Positions 8,778 to 18,689 of a stretch of DNA of 64,000 bases are shown here, piece after piece (positions within the stretch are counted from its first letter, which is position 1; each line of letters starts with the position of its first letter). Source of the DNA: Paracoccaceae bacterium (GTDB lineage Bacteria; Pseudomonadota; Alphaproteobacteria; Rhodobacterales; Rhodobacteraceae). Under the pieces are notes generated by a model. It was not told the DNA's origin and did not search any database. It saw nothing but the letters and a program-made list of their open reading frames with translations. The stretch is taken from contig JAGRDY010000015.1 in NCBI GenBank assembly GCA_020446815.1, positions 55,167 through 119,166 of the forward strand, in the 5' to 3' direction. The position numbers and the translations under genes were made by a program.

Positions 8778-10233
8778 TGCACTTCACGCGATAGTAACTG
8801 GCCAGCGCGGCAAGCCCCTTTTCGCGTCCGAAGCCGCTCATCTTGGTTCCACCGAAGGGGGTCGGGACGCCTCCGGCGAAATACTGGTTGATGAACACCT
8901 GACCGGCGTCAACATCGCGGGCAAAAGCCATGGCACGCGAAATGTCGCGCGTGTAAATTCCGGCGCAAAGCCCGAAATCGGTGCCGTTGGCAACCGCGAT
9001 CGCCTCGTCGGGGGAATCGACGATCTGCACGGTCAGGACGGGGCCGAAAATCTCTTCCTGCACCACGCGGGCGTCCATAGGCGCATCGTCGATGATCGTG
9101 GGGGCGTAGAAATGGCCGTTTTCCATGCCCTCGGGCGACAGCCGCTGCCCGCCGGCGACGACGTTGAGGCTGTTGACCTTGCGGGCGTCGTCCACAAAAT
9201 CGGACACGATCTTCAGCTGCGCCGCCGAGACCAGCGGGCCGATGGGTGCATCGTCGAGCCCGTGGCCCGGTGCCATCGTCTCGACCCGCGGCACCAAACG
9301 CTCCATCATCGCGGCATGCACCTTGCGCTCGATCACCAGCCGCGACCCGGCCGAGCAGACCTGGCCCGCGTTCATGTAGATCGCCTTCAGCGTCCCCTCG
9401 ACGGCGGCGCCCAGATCGGCATCGGCCAGCACCACGAGAGGCGACTTGCCGCCCAACTCCAGCGTTACCGACGCGACATGACTGGCGGCGCTTTGCATGA
9501 TGCCGATACCCGTTGCGACCGATCCGGTGAAGGTCACATGCGCGATATCGGGATGGGCGACAAGCGCCGCCCCGGCTTCGCGCCCATGCCCGGACACGAC
9601 ATTGTAGACGCCCGCGGGTAGCCCGGCCTCCTCAAGGATATCGGCCATCAGGATCGAGGTGAGCGAGGTCAGCGCAGCGGGCTTGACCACGGCGGTGCAG
9701 CCTGCCGCCAGCGCCGGGGCGACGCCGCGCGCGGTCGTGGTCAGCGGAAAGTTCCACGGGATGACATGGGCGGTCACGCCCACCGGCTCATGCAGGGTGA
9801 ACGACATGTAGTCGGGCCCGAGCGGGATGCTGTCGCCCTGCAGCTTGTCGGCCATTCCGGCATAATATTCGAAATAGCTGGCCGAGGTTTCCATGTCGCC
9901 TTTCGCCTCGCGCAGCGGTTTGCCGCTGTCGAGCGTCTCGATCCGCGCCATCCGCCCGGCCTCGCGCCGCAGGATCGCGGCGGCGCGCGCCAGCACACGG
10001 CCGCGCGCGGTCGGCGTCATCGCCCGCCATTCGCCCTTCAGCGCGGCGCGCGAATTCTCGACCGCACGGCCGACATCGTCGGCGGTGGCGGCGGGGAAGC
10101 TGCCGATCACCCGCCCGGTCGCCGGGTCTTCGGTCTCGATTCTGGCGCCGTTCGCGGCCTCGATCCGCTTGCCGCCAATGACCATCTTTAGATCGAGGTC
10201 GTCGGCAACGCTCCATTTGTCCGCCCTCGGCAT
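8761..10233 (-). CDS. NAD(P)-dependent aldehyde dehydrogenase (cassette 1)
   Basis: Class-typical aldehyde dehydrogenase of 490 aa oxidising an aldehyde to a carboxylate. Visible landmarks are the VIPWNFPL and KPAALTSLTS coenzyme-binding segments, FTGSVATG, general-base LELGGKSP, nucleophile NAGQVCSAGSRL and the C-terminal EEIFGPVL. The ATG at 10233 is chosen because GGAGGAAGCT precedes it; a start four codons earlier would remove that ribosome site. It is the last gene of the hydantoinase operon, 27 bases after the aminotransferase. A 95-base tract (9299-9393) is all but identical to the cassette 2 paralogue. The likely substrate is a semialdehyde released by transamination or N-dealkylation; the exact one is unknown. 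Confidence 0.93.
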   Translation of the reverse strand: MPRADKWSVADDLDLKMVIGGKRIEAANGARIETEDPATGRVIGSFPAATADDVGRAVENSRAALKGEWRAMTPTARGRVLARAAAILRREAGRMARIETLDSGKPLREAKGDMETSASYFEYYAGMADKLQGDSIPLGPDYMSFTLHEPVGVTAHVIPWNFPLTTTARGVAPALAAGCTAVVKPAALTSLTSILMADILEEAGLPAGVYNVVSGHGREAGAALVAHPDIAHVTFTGSVATGIGIMQSAASHVASVTLELGGKSPLVVLADADLGAAVEGTLKAIYMNAGQVCSAGSRLVIERKVHAAMMERLVPRVETMAPGHGLDDAPIGPLVSAAQLKIVSDFVDDARKVNSLNVVAGGQRLSPEGMENGHFYAPTIIDDAPMDARVVQEEIFGPVLTVQIVDSPDEAIAVANGTDFGLCAGIYTRDISRAMAFARDVDAGQVFINQYFAGGVPTPFGGTKMSGFGREKGLAALASYYRVKCITTRL

Positions 10234-10260
10234 AGCTTCCTCCATTCTTTCAAGGCCAGA

Positions 10261-11640
10261 TCAGGTACGGGCCAGTTCCCGCGCCAGATCGTCGATCGCT
10301 TGACCGAAGCGGTCGAACATGTCGTCGATCTGCGTTATGTCGATGATCAGCGGCGGGCAGAAGGCCACGGCGTCATTGGGCAAGGCGCGCACGATCAGCC
10401 CGTGTTCGGCGGCCAGCGCCATCAGCCGCGGAGCGATCTTGCGCGCCGGATCGAAATTGCGGCGGGCGGCCTTGTCTTCCACCAGTTCCACAGCACCGAT
10501 CAGACCGAGTCCGCGAACTTCGCCGACCAGCGAATGGTCGGCAAAGGCGCGCAGCCGCGACTGGAAGTGCGGGGCAACCGCCTTGACATGATCGCCGATC
10601 TTGAGGTCTTCGTAGATGCGCTGCGTCTCGAGCGCGACCGCGGCCGGCACAGGATGGCCGGAATAGGTAAAACCGGTGCCGAACGTCCCGTAACGCCGGC
10701 TACCTTCCAGAAGGATCTGATAGACCTTTTCGGACACCATCACGCCGCCGATCGGCTGATAGGCGGCCGACAGGGCCTTGGCGAGCGAGATCATGTCGGG
10801 CTTCAACCCGTAGGTCTCGGTCGCGAATCTGTCGCCGGTCCGGAAGAATCCGCTGATCACCTCGTCGACGATGAACAGGATGTCGTGGCGCGCGAGAATC
10901 GGCGCGATCGCCTCGAAGTATCCTTCGGGAGGCTCGATCACGCCGCCGGCACCAAGGAAAGGCTCGGCGATGAAGCCGCCGATGGTGTCGGCGCCCTCTT
11001 CGTCGATCAGCCGCTCCAGATTGGCCGCCAGCCGGGCTGAAAATTCCCGTTCGCTCTCGCCGTCGCGGGCATGATGGTAATGATGCGGGCAGTCGGTGTG
11101 CACAATGCCCGCCATGGGCAGATCGAATCCGTTGTGGGCGTGCTGAAGCCCGGTCAGGCTGCCCGAAGCCACGGTGATGCCGTGATAGCCTCCGCGCCGG
11201 GCGATGATCTTCTTCTTCCGCGGCCGGCCAAGGATGTTGTTGTAATACCAAACAAGCTTGACCTGTGTGTCGTTCGCTTCCGAACCGGAGTTGGTGAAGA
11301 AAACCTTCGACATCGGGACCGGCGCGTGTTCGATAAGGAATTCGGCCAGTTCGATCGACGGCTCGACCGCCTTGCTGGCGAAGTTGTGGTAGAACGGCAA
11401 TGTCTCGAGCTGACGGGTCGCGGCGGCGACAAGCCGCTTTTCGCTGAAGCCGAGCGACGCGCACCAGAGCCCCGAGAGCCCTTCGATATAGCGCTTGCCG
11501 TCGTCGTCGTAGACATAGATCCCTTCGCCCCGGTTGAAGACCACCGGCCCGCTCTCTTCGAGTTGGACTAGATCGGTGAAAGGGTGAAGCTGGAACTTCA
11601 CGTCGCGAGCCTGAAGTGAGTTGGGAGTGCTGTGTTTCAT
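10261..11640 (-). CDS. PLP-dependent class III aminotransferase (omega-amino acid type, cassette 1)
   Basis: A 459-aa class III aminotransferase, moving an amino group from an omega-amino acid, amine or polyamine to a keto acid such as pyruvate. Motifs: YIEGLSGLWCASLGF near the N-terminus, FFTNSGSEANDT, ARRGGYHGIT, FIVDEVISGFFRTG with the cofactor-binding Asp, and the Schiff-base Lys in ISLAKALSAAYQPIG. GGAGGACGAC precedes the ATG. It lies 27 bases after the dehydrogenase-like gene and before the aldehyde dehydrogenase, which could oxidise its semialdehyde product. Cassette 2 has a close paralogue at 28619-30010. Confidence 0.93.
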   Translation of the reverse strand: MKHSTPNSLQARDVKFQLHPFTDLVQLEESGPVVFNRGEGIYVYDDDGKRYIEGLSGLWCASLGFSEKRLVAAATRQLETLPFYHNFASKAVEPSIELAEFLIEHAPVPMSKVFFTNSGSEANDTQVKLVWYYNNILGRPRKKKIIARRGGYHGITVASGSLTGLQHAHNGFDLPMAGIVHTDCPHHYHHARDGESEREFSARLAANLERLIDEEGADTIGGFIAEPFLGAGGVIEPPEGYFEAIAPILARHDILFIVDEVISGFFRTGDRFATETYGLKPDMISLAKALSAAYQPIGGVMVSEKVYQILLEGSRRYGTFGTGFTYSGHPVPAAVALETQRIYEDLKIGDHVKAVAPHFQSRLRAFADHSLVGEVRGLGLIGAVELVEDKAARRNFDPARKIAPRLMALAAEHGLIVRALPNDAVAFCPPLIIDITQIDDMFDRFGQAIDDLARELART

Positions 11641-11667
11641 GTCGTCCTCCGATTATGCCGGCCGCGA

Positions 11668-14115
11668 TCAGCCGCGCGCCCTTTCTCCCTTCGGATCGAA
11701 GAAAGCCTGCAACGACGCCTGCGCGCGGAAGCGTTCGGTGGCGATCTCGATCTCGAATTCACTGTTGGCGAGCAAGTCGCCCGTCACGCCTTCGGGGTGG
11801 CGGATATAGCCCATGCCGAGCGCGCAGCCGAGCGTAAAGCTATAGGCACCCGAGCGCAGATAACCGACAATTTCGCCATTCATGCGGATCAGTTCATCCT
11901 TGTGCAGGACAGGCGCCGGGTCTTCCAGGCGAAACAGGACCATCCGCTTTTCCAGCCGCCTGCCGCGCTGCCCGGCAATGGCATCGCGGCCAATGAAGCC
12001 GCCGGGTTTGTCTGGCTTCACGGTGAAGCCGAGACCGGCCTCGTAAGGGGTGTCGTCGGGCGTGAGGTCAAGGCCGAATTCCCTGTAGCCGCGTTCCAGC
12101 CGCAGATGCTCCATCGCGTGATAGCCGGCATGCACCAGGCCGACTTTCGCTCCGGCGGCGACGATACGGTCGTATATGTCCTGAACCATCTCGGACGGGA
12201 TGTAAAGTTCCCAGCCGAGTTCGCCAACGAAGGTCAACCGGTTCGCCAGAACCCTGGCGAAACCTATGTCGATCTCTCGCGAACTGGCGAAGGGGAAGGC
12301 ATCGTTCGACAGATCGGTATCGGTCAGCGTTTGCAGCAGGTCGCGCGATTTCGGCCCCTGAATCGACAGCACCGCCCAGCCCGAGGTGACGTCGCTCAGG
12401 CACACCCTGTCATCCGGCGCGACATGGCGTTCCATCCACGCCTTGTCGCGCGGCTGGAACGCCGCCGAGGAAACGACCATGAAGCGGTCTTCGGCCAGAC
12501 GGTTGACGGTGACGTCCACTTCGATCCCGCCGCGATGATTCAACATGTGGGTATAGACGATGCGCCCTGGCGCCACGTCCACGTCGTTGGCGCAAAGCCG
12601 TTGCAGCAGGCGGCAGGCATCGCGCCCCTGCACCAGGTGCTTGCCGAACGAACTGAGGTCAAACAATGTCACGTTCCCGCGCGTGGCGCGGCACTCGGCG
12701 GCGGTATGTTCGTACCAGTTCGGCCGGTGCCAGGAATAGTGGTCGCGCGGCTCTATCCCACCGGGCGCATACCAGTTGGCGCGTTCCCAGCCAAGCGTTT
12801 CACCGAAACAGGCGCCGCGCGCGGCCAGCCGGTCGTGCAGCGGGCTCTTGCGTACCGGCCGGGCCGATTGGCGTTGAAGGCCGGGCCAGTGCATATGGAA
12901 GATCGAGCTTAGCGATTCCGCGGCGCGGGCCTCGACATAGGCCGTGTTCATCTGGAAGGGATGAAAGCGCGCCACGTCCACATCGGCCAGATCCATCGTG
13001 GCTTCACCCTCGACGATCCATTCCGCCAGGGCGCGCGACGCACCTGGGGCCATCTCGAAACCTTCCGAGTTGTAGCCGGCCGATACGAACAGCCCCGGCA
13101 GGCCCGGCATTTCACCGATGGCAAAATTCGCGTCGGGCGTGAAGCTTTCGGGGCCGTTCATGAAGTGGCTGATACCCGCTTTCTCCAACGCCGGCACGGA
13201 TTCGCAGGCCTTCGAATAGGGCAGCGCGAAATGGTCCCAATCCTCGGGCAGTTCGATATACTCCGCCCGCGCCGGCAGGGCGCGCATCGGCAACGGCTTC
13301 GCCCGCGGTTCGAAGGCACCGACCAGAAGCTTGCCGGCATCCTCCTTGATGTAGACATAGCCGTCGGTGTCGCGCAGCACCGGCAGGCCGGGCGTGGCGA
13401 TGTCGAGGGCGTCGGTGACGACGTAGAAATGCTCGCACGGGTTGAGCGGCACCACCGCCCCGAGCCGCGCCGCGAGTTCGCGGGTCCAGAGGCCGCAGGC
13501 CAGCACCAGTGTTTGACAGTCGGTCGCGCCCTGCGGCGTGGTCACACGGTAGCCGCCGCCGGTGCGGGCGGCAATGTCGGTCACGGGGCTTTGCTCGAAC
13601 ACCCGCGCACCACCCTTGCGGGCACCGGCGATAAAGGCCATCACGGTGTCGACGGCATTGAGCTGGCCGTCCTTGGGAATGAACAGCGCACCCTCGACCA
13701 CAGAAGTCTCAAGCCCGGGGTAAAGCGCGCCGGCCTCGCGCGGGGTGATGAGATCGGCGGCGATACCGTAGGTCTTGGCTATCGAAGCGCGGTGCTTCAA
13801 CTCATGCAGCCGGTCGGCATTGCGGGCAATGGCCAGCGTACCGTTCTGCTTGAACCCGGTGGACAGGCCGGTTTCCGATTCCAGCACGGGATAGGTTTCG
13901 GCGTTGAATCGCGACAGGTCGGTCATCGCATGCGAGGCGCGAAGCTGCATGATCAGACCGGCGGCATGCCACGACGTGCCGCAGGTCAGCGTTCCGCGTT
14001 CGACAAGGACGATATCGCGCTTGCCCAGCCGCGTGAGCTGCCATGCGAGGCTGGCCCCCGCGACACCGCCGCCGACGATGACGATTTCCGCATGTGCTGG
14101 TAGGTTGCCCGACAT
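11668..14115 (-). CDS. FAD-dependent dimethylglycine/sarcosine dehydrogenase-like protein with GcvT domains
   Basis: An 815-aa two-part enzyme. The N-terminal DAO-type FAD domain starts EIVIVGGGVAGASLAWQ and carries GTSWHAAGLI, where the His of this family usually holds FAD covalently. The C-terminal half is a folate-binding aminomethyltransferase (GcvT) module (LFDLSSFGKHLVQG, LNHRGGIEVDVTV, GWELYIPSEM). Such enzymes remove N-methyl groups oxidatively and hand the one-carbon unit to tetrahydrofolate. The start at 14115 follows GGGGACAAG; an upstream in-frame ATG lacks support. It sits between the SDR and the aminotransferase. Cassette 2 has no equivalent, so N-demethylation seems specific to cassette 1. 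Whether the substrate is sarcosine, dimethylglycine or an N-methyl amino acid made by the hydantoinase cannot be settled. Confidence 0.87.
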   Translation of the reverse strand: MSGNLPAHAEIVIVGGGVAGASLAWQLTRLGKRDIVLVERGTLTCGTSWHAAGLIMQLRASHAMTDLSRFNAETYPVLESETGLSTGFKQNGTLAIARNADRLHELKHRASIAKTYGIAADLITPREAGALYPGLETSVVEGALFIPKDGQLNAVDTVMAFIAGARKGGARVFEQSPVTDIAARTGGGYRVTTPQGATDCQTLVLACGLWTRELAARLGAVVPLNPCEHFYVVTDALDIATPGLPVLRDTDGYVYIKEDAGKLLVGAFEPRAKPLPMRALPARAEYIELPEDWDHFALPYSKACESVPALEKAGISHFMNGPESFTPDANFAIGEMPGLPGLFVSAGYNSEGFEMAPGASRALAEWIVEGEATMDLADVDVARFHPFQMNTAYVEARAAESLSSIFHMHWPGLQRQSARPVRKSPLHDRLAARGACFGETLGWERANWYAPGGIEPRDHYSWHRPNWYEHTAAECRATRGNVTLFDLSSFGKHLVQGRDACRLLQRLCANDVDVAPGRIVYTHMLNHRGGIEVDVTVNRLAEDRFMVVSSAAFQPRDKAWMERHVAPDDRVCLSDVTSGWAVLSIQGPKSRDLLQTLTDTDLSNDAFPFASSREIDIGFARVLANRLTFVGELGWELYIPSEMVQDIYDRIVAAGAKVGLVHAGYHAMEHLRLERGYREFGLDLTPDDTPYEAGLGFTVKPDKPGGFIGRDAIAGQRGRRLEKRMVLFRLEDPAPVLHKDELIRMNGEIVGYLRSGAYSFTLGCALGMGYIRHPEGVTGDLLANSEFEIEIATERFRAQASLQAFFDPKGERARG

Positions 14116-14181
14116 CTTGTCCCCGTGTCCTTTGACGTGCCCGGGCACCGCAAAGCGGCGCCCGCACGATTTCGCGATACG

Positions 14182-14964
14182 TCAGGCCGTCCAGCCGCCG
14201 TCGATCGCCATTTCCTGACCGGTGATGTTCTTGGAGTCGTCACAGGACAAGAAGACGACCGCATTGGCGATATCCTCGGGATAGGTGACGCGGTGGAGCG
14301 GCATCTCGGCAAGATATTCCTCATAGACCTGATCGTAGGTCCAGCCACGCTTTTCGGCCTTCACCCGGCAGAGCTTTTCCATCCGCGGAGTTTCGACGAT
14401 ACCCGGCATGATCGCATTGACGTTGATGTTGTATTCGCCGGCATCCAGCGCCGCCGAGCGGGTGAGACCGCGCACGCCCCATTTCGACGCACTGTAGGCG
14501 GCACGATAGCGATAGCCGCGCAGACCCGATCCGCCACCAATATTGACGATCTTTCCGTAGCGTTGCGCGACCATCGTCGGCATTACATGTTTCATCGGCA
14601 GGAAGGGGCCGATGATGTTCTTGCGCAGAAGGTCGGTGAAGTCGTCAGCCCCGATTTCCCAGACCGGGGTCTCGATCGGGCCGGTGGCGCCTGCCGCGTT
14701 GACCAGAACGTCGATCCGGCCACCAAAGAACTTGAGAGCCGCGGCAACGACCGCCTCGACATCTTTCTCGATGGTGCAGTCGCCCTCCTGGAATGCGGCC
14801 TTGACACCCTTGGCCTGCAACTCCTTTGCCAGTTCCTCGATCGGGTCGCGTGTGCGGGCGGTGAGGAACAGATCGGCCCCCTCGTCCGCGAGTTTGCGGG
14901 TGATCACACCTCCCATGCCCTGCGCGGCGCCGGTGATGATGACTTTGCGGTTTTCGAGTTTCAT
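14182..14964 (-). CDS. Short-chain dehydrogenase/reductase (cassette 1)
   Basis: Classical SDR of 260 aa using NAD(P). The Rossmann motif TGAAQGMG is at about residues 11-18, NAAGATG follows, and the catalytic YSASK (Tyr, Lys) with the upstream Ser region (NIGGGSG) is intact. The ending GGWTA is typical of 3-oxoacyl-ACP-reductase-like family members, so automatic tools will call it FabG-like. Start ATG at 14964 has GGAGAAGTC before it and overlaps the hydantoinase B stop by ATGA. The paralogue at 24163-24945 has exactly the same length and the same position relative to hydantoinase B, so the pairing is functional rather than accidental. Substrate unknown. Confidence 0.9.
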   Translation of the reverse strand: MKLENRKVIITGAAQGMGGVITRKLADEGADLFLTARTRDPIEELAKELQAKGVKAAFQEGDCTIEKDVEAVVAAALKFFGGRIDVLVNAAGATGPIETPVWEIGADDFTDLLRKNIIGPFLPMKHVMPTMVAQRYGKIVNIGGGSGLRGYRYRAAYSASKWGVRGLTRSAALDAGEYNINVNAIMPGIVETPRMEKLCRVKAEKRGWTYDQVYEEYLAEMPLHRVTYPEDIANAVVFLSCDDSKNITGQEMAIDGGWTA

Positions 14965-16586
14965 GACTTCTCCTGTTTTCTCGCCTGGTCTGGCGGAGCG
15001 CCGTAACCGCCGCCGCCGCTTGATTTCATGATAACGCAGTCGCCTTGATAGAGCGTCACATGGGTCTTGCCGGAAATCTGCCGGCGCTCGCCGTTCGCCC
15101 TCTCGACCGTGATCTCGAAGGGTTTTCCGGGCGCGCCGCCCTGAAGCCCGTAGGGCGGGATCACGTTGCGTTCGACCATGCTCGTCATTGCCATTTCGGA
15201 GGCGAGAATGCGGTAGTGCCGCTCCTGCCCCGGCCCGCCGCGATGGCGGCCCGCACCACCCGACCCATGGCGCAGCGCCTGACGCTCGATGCGGATCGGG
15301 TAGAAGGTTTCGATCATTTCGGCTGGCGTGTTCATCACGTTTGACATGTGCGGCCGCGCGGTCGGGCAACCGTCGCGCTCGGCACGCGCACCTTCGCCAC
15401 CGGCATGCACCTCGTAAAGCGTCGTCCAGCCGCCGGTACGCGGGTCTGTCCCGCCGAAGAGCAGCAATCCCGAAGTCGTCGATCCGCCGGCGCTGAGCCG
15501 TTCCGGGACAACCGCCTCCATCGCCCTGAAGATCGCATCGACCATGCGCTGCGAGGTCTCGTGGTTGCCGCCCACCACCGGCCGGCTCCAGGGCGGGTGC
15601 ACCAGCGAACCGGGCCGCGTGATGACCCTGAGTGGCCGCCCGCAGCCCGCGTTCGGCTGGATGTCCGGCCCGGCAATCGCCTTCATCGCGTAAAAGACGC
15701 TGGCGCCTGCGGTGAACGGCGTGGCATTGAGCGGCCCCCTGGCCGCATCGTCGGTTTCGCTGAAGTCGAACGTCGCCTCGTCGCCAGCGATGGTGACGCG
15801 CACCCGCACCGCGATCGGGTGATCGCCGATGCCGTCATGGTCGAGAAAATCCTCGCCGGCATATTCGCCGTCGGGGATCGCGGCGATCGCCGCGCGCATC
15901 TGGCGCTCGGACTGGTCATGAATATCGGCAATCGCCGACTGTACCGTCGCTGCGCCGTAGGCCGCGAACAATTCCTGCAACCGCGCGTCAGCCGAACGGG
16001 TTGCGGCCATCTGCGCCAGGATATCGCCCTCGCGCTCCTGGCTGCCGCGTACATTGGCAAGGATCACATCCATCTTCTCGCGGTCGGTGCCCTCCTTGGT
16101 GAAGACCCGCAAAGGTGGAATTCGCAGCCCCTCCTGCCAGGCGTCACGCGCATCGGGCACATAGCTGCCCGGCCGCGCGCCGCCGACATCCGCCCAATGC
16201 GCGAGGCAGACCGCGAAGGCCTGCACCGCCCCCTCGGCGAAAACCGGGCGGATCGCCTTGACATCCGGCAGGTGGTTTCCGCCGACCTCTGGCAGATTAA
16301 GGAACCACACGTCACCCGCTTGCAGCTGTTCCTTGGGCACCCGCTTGAGAAATTCCTGCACCGTAGAGCCCATGATCCCGAGATGGGCCGGAATGTCGCG
16401 TCCCTGCGCAATCAGCCCGCCTTCGGCGTCTGTCAGGGCAGAAGACAAATCACCCGCCTCGCGCAAGAGCGGTGAGCGCGCCGAACGCATGATGACCAGC
16501 GACATCTCCTCGGCAATCGCGGTCAGCGCATTGCGGATGACCTCGGTCGTGAACGGGTCGCGTCTGGTGGTATGTCCGGGTTTCAT
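14961..16586 (-). CDS. hyuB: Hydantoinase/oxoprolinase subunit B (HyuB family, cassette 1)
   Basis: A 541-aa HyuB-family protein, partner of HyuA in ATP-dependent opening of a cyclic amide (hydantoin, N-methylhydantoin, 5-oxoproline) or in related acetone-carboxylase-type chemistry. Family marks: DPFTTEVIRNALTAIAEEM at the start, MRSARSPLLREAGDLSSAL, LAHWADVGG, GGNHETSQ and a C-terminal RHGSGGAGRHRGG segment. Starts overlap the hyuA stop by ATGA and its own stop overlaps the SDR. The family is sure; the ring it opens is not, and 5-oxoprolinase fusion architecture is absent. Confidence 0.92.
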   Translation of the reverse strand: MKPGHTTRRDPFTTEVIRNALTAIAEEMSLVIMRSARSPLLREAGDLSSALTDAEGGLIAQGRDIPAHLGIMGSTVQEFLKRVPKEQLQAGDVWFLNLPEVGGNHLPDVKAIRPVFAEGAVQAFAVCLAHWADVGGARPGSYVPDARDAWQEGLRIPPLRVFTKEGTDREKMDVILANVRGSQEREGDILAQMAATRSADARLQELFAAYGAATVQSAIADIHDQSERQMRAAIAAIPDGEYAGEDFLDHDGIGDHPIAVRVRVTIAGDEATFDFSETDDAARGPLNATPFTAGASVFYAMKAIAGPDIQPNAGCGRPLRVITRPGSLVHPPWSRPVVGGNHETSQRMVDAIFRAMEAVVPERLSAGGSTTSGLLLFGGTDPRTGGWTTLYEVHAGGEGARAERDGCPTARPHMSNVMNTPAEMIETFYPIRIERQALRHGSGGAGRHRGGPGQERHYRILASEMAMTSMVERNVIPPYGLQGGAPGKPFEITVERANGERRQISGKTHVTLYQGDCVIMKSSGGGGYGAPPDQARKQEKS

Positions 16587-18601
16587 GCTCGGTCTTCCTC
16601 CACGGCAATGTGCAGATGCTCGTGTGCATCGACCCAGGCCGTCGCGCCCGGATCGACGATAATGGTCGACCAGGCATCCTCGATGATGGCCGGCCCGGAG
16701 ACCTTCCAGTCGACTGGCAACCGGTCACGGTCGAAATAGGGGGTGTCTTGTTCTCTATTGCCCTCAAACCAGCATTTTCGCAGCGCTACCGGTTCGGGCG
16801 CCGCCCCGGCCACGGGCGCGGCAAGCGACGACAGGTCCTGTTTGGGCGGCGAAGAGACCGTGACACGCAGCGTGTCGACTTCCCACGCCTCGTCGGTCGC
16901 GAAACCGTAGAGCCGTTCATGCGTGGCCTTGAAAGCGGCGTCGACCGCCTTCAGGTCATAAGGCGCGGCAAGCGCGATCTCGACCGCATCGCTCTGCCCG
17001 GTGTAGCGCAACAATCCGGCCACTGCCACACGCTGGTCCGCGCGGTCGCAGCCGACCCGTGCCAGAGGATCGGCCAGCCGGTCGGCCATCGCGCCCACGG
17101 TGGCCGCCAGGTTCGCCGCGTTCCAGGCCTTGCTTTGCATGTGCAACGGCCGCTGCTCGGCATAGCTCATCTCGGCGGTCATGCAGCCGAAAGCGGAGAA
17201 GGCGCTCGAGAAACGCGGCACGACGACCTTCCGGATACCGAATTCGCGCGCCAGTGAAACAGCGTGCATCGGCCCGGCGCCCCCGAATGCCAACAGTGTG
17301 CAGGCGCGGGCATCGACTCCGTGCTCGACCGTGACGCGGCGCAATGCGCGCGCCATGTTGGCGTTGGCCACGCGCCGCACGCCCAGCGCGGCTTCGTGAA
17401 TGGTGGTGCCGAAGGCATCCGCCAGGGGGGCGAACGCCTGTTCCGCCTTTTTCACGTCGAGGCGCACGGTTCCACCCAGTTCGCGCCCCGACTCGATGTA
17501 GCCGAGAATGATATTGGCATCGGCGACGGTCGGCTGAGTGCCGCCCAGCCCGTAACAGGCCGGCCCCGGACTGGCGCCCGCGCTGTCCGGCCCGACGCGC
17601 ACCGCCGTTCCGTCGCGCCGCGCAATCGAGCCTCCGCCGGCGCCGATTGTCTCGACCGCGACCATCATCTGCCGGATCGGATAGCCGGCCATGCGCTGGT
17701 TGCTGTCGATCTGCACCTTGCCTTTCACAATGATGCTGACATCCGTCGTCGTGCCGCCCATGTCGAACGAGATGACATGATCAAGATCGAGCCTGCGCGC
17801 CACCGATGCCGCCGCCGCCACGCCCGCCGCCGGCCCCGACAGCGCGAGAGCCAGGGGGCGCGACGAGATCGAGGCCGCCGACGCCATCCCGCCGGCCGAA
17901 TGGAACATGTGCAGCCCGGTCCGCGAACCGATCCGGTCAACGAGCCTTTCGAGATAGCGGGCGACAAGCGGCATCAGCGCTGCGTTCATCGCCGTCGAAT
18001 TCGTCCGCTCATATTCGCGCGGTTCGGGATTGAGCTGATGCGACAACGCCACAAAAGGCACGACACCTTTCAGGCCCTCGCCGATGCGCGATTCATGCGC
18101 GCCGTTCTGGTAGCTGTGGATCAGCGAAACCGCGACAGACTCCACCCCAAAGGCCTTAACGTCACGCGCGAGCCGTGCGATCTCCTCGTCACTCAGCGGT
18201 GTGATTGCGGCGCCCTGGGCGTCGATACGCTCTTGGACTTCGAGCCGCCGCTCGGCGGGAACAAGCGGTTCGGGACGCGGCGTCATGGCCATCTTGTAAA
18301 GTTCGCGCCGGTTCTGGCGGCCGATGTCGAGTACCTCGGCGAATCCCTCGGTGGCGATCAACGCAATGGGTGCCAGCCGGCCCTCGACGATGGCGTTCGT
18401 CGCCATGGTCGTGCCGTGCATGATGTCGCTCACATCGGGCAGTTCGAGGCCGACCGAACCACAGGCCGCGAGGATCCCATCCACAGGATCGGACTGGCTC
18501 AGGACCTTCGCCATCCTGACGCTGCCGGCCGCGGGATCAACCGCGACCACATCCGTGAAGGTGCCGCCGATGTCTATCCCTAGTTGCCAGGCTGCCGACA
18601 T
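16583..18601 (-). CDS. hyuA: Hydantoinase/oxoprolinase subunit A (HyuA family, cassette 1)
   Basis: The 672-aa ATP-binding partner of HyuB. It opens with GIDIGGTFTDVVAVDP, a sugar-kinase-like phosphate loop, has HGTTMATNAIVEGR and SFDMGGTTTDVS (second phosphate loop), and ACYGLGGTQPTVADAN. These enzymes phosphorylate the amide oxygen before hydrolysis. It is first in the operon hyuA-hyuB-SDR-demethylase-aminotransferase-aldehyde dehydrogenase. The regulatory element at 18690-18730 lies about 90 bases before its start. In known N-methylpyrrolidone degradation, a HyuA/HyuB-type pair opens the lactam before an oxidase removes methylamine; the present order resembles that logic but identity is not shown. 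Confidence 0.93.
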   Translation of the reverse strand: MSAAWQLGIDIGGTFTDVVAVDPAAGSVRMAKVLSQSDPVDGILAACGSVGLELPDVSDIMHGTTMATNAIVEGRLAPIALIATEGFAEVLDIGRQNRRELYKMAMTPRPEPLVPAERRLEVQERIDAQGAAITPLSDEEIARLARDVKAFGVESVAVSLIHSYQNGAHESRIGEGLKGVVPFVALSHQLNPEPREYERTNSTAMNAALMPLVARYLERLVDRIGSRTGLHMFHSAGGMASAASISSRPLALALSGPAAGVAAAASVARRLDLDHVISFDMGGTTTDVSIIVKGKVQIDSNQRMAGYPIRQMMVAVETIGAGGGSIARRDGTAVRVGPDSAGASPGPACYGLGGTQPTVADANIILGYIESGRELGGTVRLDVKKAEQAFAPLADAFGTTIHEAALGVRRVANANMARALRRVTVEHGVDARACTLLAFGGAGPMHAVSLAREFGIRKVVVPRFSSAFSAFGCMTAEMSYAEQRPLHMQSKAWNAANLAATVGAMADRLADPLARVGCDRADQRVAVAGLLRYTGQSDAVEIALAAPYDLKAVDAAFKATHERLYGFATDEAWEVDTLRVTVSSPPKQDLSSLAAPVAGAAPEPVALRKCWFEGNREQDTPYFDRDRLPVDWKVSGPAIIEDAWSTIIVDPGATAWVDAHEHLHIAVEEDRA

Positions 18602-18689
18602 GAGTCATTCCCCGAGTTGATCCTGCGCACCGCCGCTGCCGGCAGACGCGCTCATTGGGATCAACATCACATTGCGGGCAGCATCAGAT

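Noticed and set aside
14961-18601. Naming hyuA/hyuB as 5-oxoprolinase, N-methylhydantoinase or N-methylpyrrolidone hydrolase.
   Set aside because: These families cannot be separated from sequence alone here; only the cyclic-amide class is supported.
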